A stretch of DNA of 23,872 bases from Apostichopus parvimensis (Eukaryota; Echinodermata; Holothuroidea; Aspidochirotida; Stichopodidae): NCBI GenBank assembly GCA_000934455.1, contig KN887236.1, forward strand, positions 78,491 to 102,362, written 5' to 3'. The position numbers and the translations under genes are program-made. Below the pieces are notes generated by a model that ran no database searches, was not told where the DNA came from, and saw only the letters and a list, made by a program, of their open reading frames with translations. Position 1 is the first letter of the stretch. The number at the start of each line of letters is the position of its first letter. This document shows positions 20,303 through 23,872 of the stretch, in pieces.

Positions 20303-20487
20303 TGGAGGAAGGGAGAAATGAGAATATTCAGGTTCGCTCTCAGACCGGGAGACGCACACAGCTGCCATCTCCACAGCCAGATACCAGCCATCTCAGTCTG
20401 TGGAACATATTAAAGAAGAACATCGGAAAAGATTTATCTAAGATTGCCATGCCAGTAGCCCTCAATGAACCACTCAGTATGCTACAG
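20303..20487 (+). CDS. ORP (OSBPL3/6/7-type) exon: start of the ORD lipid-binding domain
   Basis: This is an internal coding exon of an oxysterol-binding-protein-related protein. ORPs carry sterols or phosphatidylserine against PI4P at membrane contact sites. It encodes 61 complete codons after two bases that finish a codon begun upstream (xTG). The first ~20 residues are a polar linker; then come a LPSPQPDTS stretch, SLWNILKKNIGKDLSK and MPVALNEPLSMLQ, the lid and N-terminal segment typical of the ORP3/6/7 subfamily. The acceptor is ttctttcAG after a TTC-rich tract and the donor is CAG|gtatta. Phase 0 at the 3' end joins exactly to the exon at 22530. The last 56 bases are copied in the adjoining intron. 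Domain assignment rests on remembered family conservation. The assignment to the ORP3/6/7 subfamily is likely, but which paralogue is not decided. Upstream PH and FFAT exons were not recognised. Confidence 0.93.
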
Positions 20488-21224
20488 GTATTATAATACA
20501 TAATTAGCACTCAATGAGCCACTCAGTATGCTACAGGTATTATAATACATAATAATTAGCCCTCAATGAGCCACTCAGTATGCTACAGGTATTATAATAC
20601 ATAATTAGCCCTCAATGAGCCACTCAGTATGCTACAGGTATTATAATACATAATTAGCACTCAATGAGCCACTCAGTATGCTACAAGTATTATAATACAT
20701 AATTAGCCCTCAATGAGCCACTCAGTATGCTACAGGTATTATAATACATAATAATTAGCCCTCAATGAGCCACTCAGTATGTTACAGGTATTATAATACA
20801 TAATTAGCCCTCAATGAGCCACTCAGTATGCTACAGGTATTATAATACATAGTTAGCACTCAATGAGCCACTCAGTATGCTACAGGTATTATAACATAGT
20901 CAATAAATATAAAATATTTATCTAAGAATTGCCATGCCAGTAGCCCTCAATGAGCCACTCAGTACGCTACAGGTATTATAATACATAATTAGCCCTCAAT
21001 GAGCCACTCAGTATGCTACAGGTATTATAATACATAATTAGCCCTCAATGAGCCACTCAGTATGCTACAGATATTATATTACATAATTAGCACTCAATGA
21101 GCCACTCAGTATGCTACAGATATTATAACATAGTCAATAAATATAAAATATTTATCTAAGAATTGCCATGCCAGTAGCCCTCAATGAGCCACTCAGTATG
21201 CTACAGGTATTATAATACATAATT
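20432..21224 (+). repeat. Exon-boundary-derived minisatellite containing repeated 5' splice sites
   Basis: The 3' end of the ORD exon plus the first ~20 intron bases is tandemly repeated. Including the real one, 14 donor-position copies have exon/intron junctions before 20488, 20537, 20589, 20638, 20687, 20736, 20788, 20837, 20886, 20973, 21022, 21071, 21120 and 21207. Spacings are 49 or 52 bp (an extra AAT), and 87 bp twice. Ten intronic copies keep CAG|GTATTA, one is CAA|GTATTA (20687), and two have lost the GT (AT at 21071 and 21120). The two 87-bp units (from 20886 and 21120) extend the copied exon segment back to atttatctaag, homologous to 20432 onward, but carry an extra A (ctaagAattgcc) that would shift the frame. 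All 13 copies read GAGCC where the exon reads GAACC, a synonymous difference. Confidence 0.95.
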
Positions 21225-22529
21225 CAAAACATCACATGATCATATCTGCTTGGGTTATTATGTTTTCTGGCAGTTGTGTGGAGCTTTAAATCGCATTCAA
21301 ATCATTTTCAAAATATTTAAACTAAAAATAGGCATTCCAAGCAAAAGTTTTGAAAGAGCAAATGATGGTTTTTGATATTATGTTATTTACCCTGCACTAG
21401 TCTTATGCTTATATACTCTATGCCAAAAGTGAGTTATCCATCCTTATAATGCCAATGGCAAAAAACTTATACAATCATATAACTTGTTTACTTTCTCTGT
21501 TAATAGTTTGGGTAATTATTAGAGTACCCAGTAATACAATCAAATAGTTTTCAAACACAAAACTAAATAGCGAATTGAAAAGCAAATTTTGAAAGAGCAA
21601 GGAGTGATTGAATAGAACAGAATATGACCCTGCAGTGACCTGAGGAATAAACTTAGTTTGCACTACAATTGTGAGTTATAAATACTAGGGTGAGGGACAG
21701 GTATAGCGGTCAGCCTTCAAACCCTAGGTTTACGTTTCACACCAGGAACAAGATTATCATGACTTCATTCAAGTATTGCTGACTGTACAGTGTTGTGGAA
21801 CAGAATCTTCTCTTGATTTGGTGTTTCTCAATTGGATAATGGTGTTTTGAGATAAATTTATTCGTTAAAGGGGCTATTTGAGGAAATGGAGGTACACATT
21901 TTGTCTTTAGGCTGGGGACATTAAATGGTGGTCCATGGAGTAGGAATGGGCAGACAATTACATACCTGACACAGGAATTACAAGTCCTTCCTTTTGGTAC
22001 CTTCAGTGCTATGGTTTTATGCAACTAATTTCTTTCTTTCTTTGTCATTGTTGTTGTTGTTCTTGTATTGGTCTTAATGAACATGTCTGCATATTAAATA
22101 TGTATACGAACCAAACATCAGTCGCACGGGAAGAAACATCAGATGTTACATGAAAATTTAAACATATTTTAATTATAAAATAATTATAAAATTATCAGAA
22201 AGAACTTGATGGTTTCCTTATCTCCCATTCTTCCTACTTCAGAGATCTATAGGAAAGAACTTATGGAGAATTCTCTCCCCCCCCCCTCCAAAATTTAAAC
22301 ATATTTTAATTATAAAATAATTATAAAATTATCAGAAAGAACTTGATTGTTTCCTTATCTCCCATTCTTCCTACTTCAGAGATCTATAGGAGAGAACTTG
22401 TGAAGAATTCTCCCCCCCTCCCCCCCCTCCCATCCTCACCTTGTTGCCTCTACTGCTTCTCTTCCCAAAAAGGCATCATCATCATCGTCATCACTTAGAT
22501 ATTTTTCTTGTCTCTTGTTTCGCTTCTAG
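20488..22529 (+). other. Intron between ORD exons 1 and 2 of the window
   Basis: The phase-0 intron starts gtatta and ends cgcttctAG. It holds the exon-derived array (to 21224), then about 900 bp with no feature I can support, a 137-bp tandem duplication (22153-22424), and a (CAT)n run at 22473-22494 close to the acceptor. Open frames on the minus strand at 21475-21663 and 21737-22024 are unrecognised and probably accidental. Confidence 0.88.
22153..22424. repeat. 137-bp tandem duplication
   Basis: The block starting aaaatttaaacatatttt at 22153 is repeated from 22290 with only a few differences (gatgg/gattg, aaagaactta/gagaacttg, and the length of the C run). It includes an internal taattataaaa doublet and ends in a poly-C/CCCTCC run. 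The high similarity suggests a recent event. Confidence 0.92.
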
Positions 22530-22742
22530 GTTCTATGTGAGGAATTAGAGTATAGCGAATTGCTAGATCTTGCCAGTGAAATAGACGACCCGTACAAACG
22601 GATGGTCTACGTAACAGCTTTTGCCATTTCAAGTTACAGCTCAACTTATTACAGGGCAGGGACAAAGCCCTTTAATCCTCTCCTCGGTGAAACCTACGAG
22701 AACATCCGAGAGGATAAGGGATTCAAATTCATTTCAGAACAA
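22530..22742 (+). CDS. ORP (OSBPL3/6/7-type) exon: ORD core with KPFNPLLGE motif
   Basis: An internal coding exon of exactly 71 codons, phase 0 at both ends, with acceptor cttctAG|GTT and donor CAA|gtaagg. It continues the ORD from the exon at 20303: [13 protein letters not shown], an [10 protein letters not shown] segment, [27 protein letters not shown], then [12 protein letters not shown]. In the KPFNPLLGE motif, Lys46, Asn49 and Glu54 of the exon correspond to the conserved K-x-x-N-x-x-x-x-E residues around the lipid/PI4P pocket of yeast Osh4 (K109, N112, E117 by my alignment). The last two residues, E-Q, begin the EQVSHHPP fingerprint completed by the next exon. The protein is cytosolic/peripheral and nothing here suggests a membrane segment. 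No truncation or frameshift is seen. Confidence 0.95.
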
Positions 22743-23801
22743 GTAAGGCCATCTTTTGTCTTTCTATTCTCTTTTTGCATACATTTTTGAATAAATGTGG
22801 TTGTAATATGCTTTCTACAGAAGTTTAGTGATGTGATTTCAAGGGAGCAGCTCAATAGTAAGATTTAGTCGTCTTTTGAATGTAAACTTGCAAAATAGAA
22901 GAAATGATCTCTGTAATGGGTTTTTTCATGTTGTATATCCACATGATTTTATGTTTGTGGTCATATCACTTCCATTATTACAACATTCTATGTATGTGGT
23001 CGTATCACATTCATTATTACAACATTCCTTGTGTGTATGCATCATAGGAGGCAGCAGATGATGAGAGGTAAGTGCATATGTCTACCACTGAGTCAGCTTA
23101 GATGGTGATGTGAGGAGGCTAAGCAGACTTTATTATTGTCAGACAGCATACCAATACACCCCTCTCCCCATCACCTCCTCTGACACCCCCTGCCCCCCCC
23201 CCCCCACATTTAAAAAATTATTAAACATGTGAGAGAATTTTGACAATTTTATCACCAAATTAATACTTTTAAAACATTTATGTTAAAACTCAACCTAATC
23301 TGTAAAAGGAAGCTAAGGACTTATAAAATAGATGATTGCATAAATAAGAGATCAGACTTTATGGTTTCCTTTTTGCTACCATCCATTAGACAAACAACTG
23401 CTCTGTTTTTTGATTTTGTTATGGTTTATAGCTGATCTGCAATGAAGTATTTGTTGTTTTTTTGCATTGAAACTGATTACTTTGGCTTACTATATGTTTT
23501 CTTCATCATTTGGGTGCTACCATTACTAATAGAGGGTTGCCTATCATATATTTGACACTACAGCAATATGATAACTGCCAATTTTAAAGAAAGAGCAATA
23601 AAATATTTAACTACACTTCTGTATTTTTTAGGCAAACTTTTTCATCTTAAGTAATATTACTGACTGACATTTTCAAATTTGATATGCAAAACTTGTGAAA
23701 CTGCATCAGTTAGGCGCAATGAAGGTCTCAAAAATTGTATCCCGTTATTAATGGAATAACCCAATGATGTAATAATAAGTTTGTTTTCACTCTCTTTGCA
23801 G
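22743..23801 (+). other. Intron between ORD exons 2 and 3 of the window
   Basis: This phase-0 intron starts gtaagg and ends ctctttgcAG. It contains a 39-bp duplication (22950-23028), a poly-C run at 23191-23205, and two splice-flanked pseudo-exon-like stretches (22821-22857 and 23048-23067) that do not keep the frame. The rest is AT-rich with no feature seen. Confidence 0.9.
22950..23028. repeat. 39-bp tandem duplication
   Basis: tatgt[t/a]tgtggtc[a/g]tatcac is followed by [t/a]tccattattacaacattc-like sequence, at 22950 and again at 22989. The two copies differ at only a few positions. Confidence 0.85.
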
Positions 23802-23872
23802 GTATCTCATCATCCACCCATCGCCGCCTTACATTGCGAGAGTAAGAATTTCATTTACTGGCAAGATGTGAG
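23802..23872 (+). CDS. ORP (OSBPL3/6/7-type) exon: SHHPP fingerprint (partial at window edge)
   Basis: The exon follows tttgcAG and continues in phase 0. It encodes [20 protein letters not shown] followed by Q-D-V and two bases of the next codon, then leaves the window. Together with the E-Q at the end of the previous exon it completes EQVSHHPP, the diagnostic ORP family signature. The two histidines bind the PI4P phosphate in Osh4 (H143, H144). The ESKNF stretch after it is also typical of ORP3/6/7-type proteins. The exon end, the remaining ORD strands and the C-terminal K/E/R cluster lie beyond the window, so domain completeness cannot be judged. Confidence 0.95.

Noticed and set aside
20189..20374. 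Minus-strand Lys-rich frame
   Set aside because: It is the antisense of the TTC repeat and of the real ORD exon.
22821..22857. Pseudo-exon between ctttctacAG and GTaaga, 37 nt
   Set aside because: Not a multiple of three, while flanking ORD exons are phase 0 and join perfectly without it.
23048..23067. Candidate 20-nt microexon with a strong gtaagt donor
   Set aside because: Breaks the frame alone. Joined to the 22821-22857 stretch the total is 57 nt but reads into a stop. EQ and VSHHPP are contiguous in the family.

Overview
The window is AT-rich, intron-dense metazoan DNA. It has no prokaryotic-style gene packing. It is full of CA/GT and TTC microsatellites, poly-C runs and tandem minisatellites, and one telomere-like array uses TTAGGG, the usual animal telomere hexamer. 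The recognisable protein is an animal oxysterol-binding-protein-related protein (ORP) of the OSBPL3/6/7 type. A marine invertebrate, possibly an echinoderm or other invertebrate deuterostome, fits the repeat style (including a dispersed AGGTCA-rich repeat). The organism assignment is inference at low confidence.

Region by region: 1-328 is a 42/48-bp minisatellite carrying TTAGGG hexamers. From about 329 to 18,800 I see no supportable exon. This 18 kb holds AT-rich DNA with many local arrays: 97-bp units at 1647, a dispersed repeat dimer with a perfect DR1 site at 2482-2670, about 112-bp units at 7806, 56-63-bp units at 8603, a 165-176-bp array with a dimeric higher-order pattern at 10482-11660, an inverted-arm array at 16660, hairpin units at 17203, and 31/32-bp units at 17931. 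From 18.8 to 20.0 kb CpG dinucleotides become clearly more frequent, with CCAAT and TATA-like sites. This could be a promoter or regulatory zone.

Three plus-strand exons at the right end (20303-20487, 22530-22742, 23802 to the window edge) encode the first ~155 residues around the start of the lipid-binding ORD domain. They include the lid/N-terminal segment, the KPFNPLLGE motif, and the EQVSHHPP fingerprint split over the last intron. Splice sites and phases join cleanly. The PH domain, the FFAT motif and the rest of the ORD are not visible; they lie upstream (beyond the window or in exons I cannot recognise) and downstream.

The most striking observation is at 20432-21224. The 3' end of the first ORD exon, together with its 5' splice site and the first ~20 nt of the intron, has been tandemly amplified into 13 further intronic copies (49/52/87-bp spacing). 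Eleven of these keep a GT at the donor position. The real donor is therefore followed by a ladder of near-identical decoy donors, and use of any of them would put the same in-frame stop into the mRNA.
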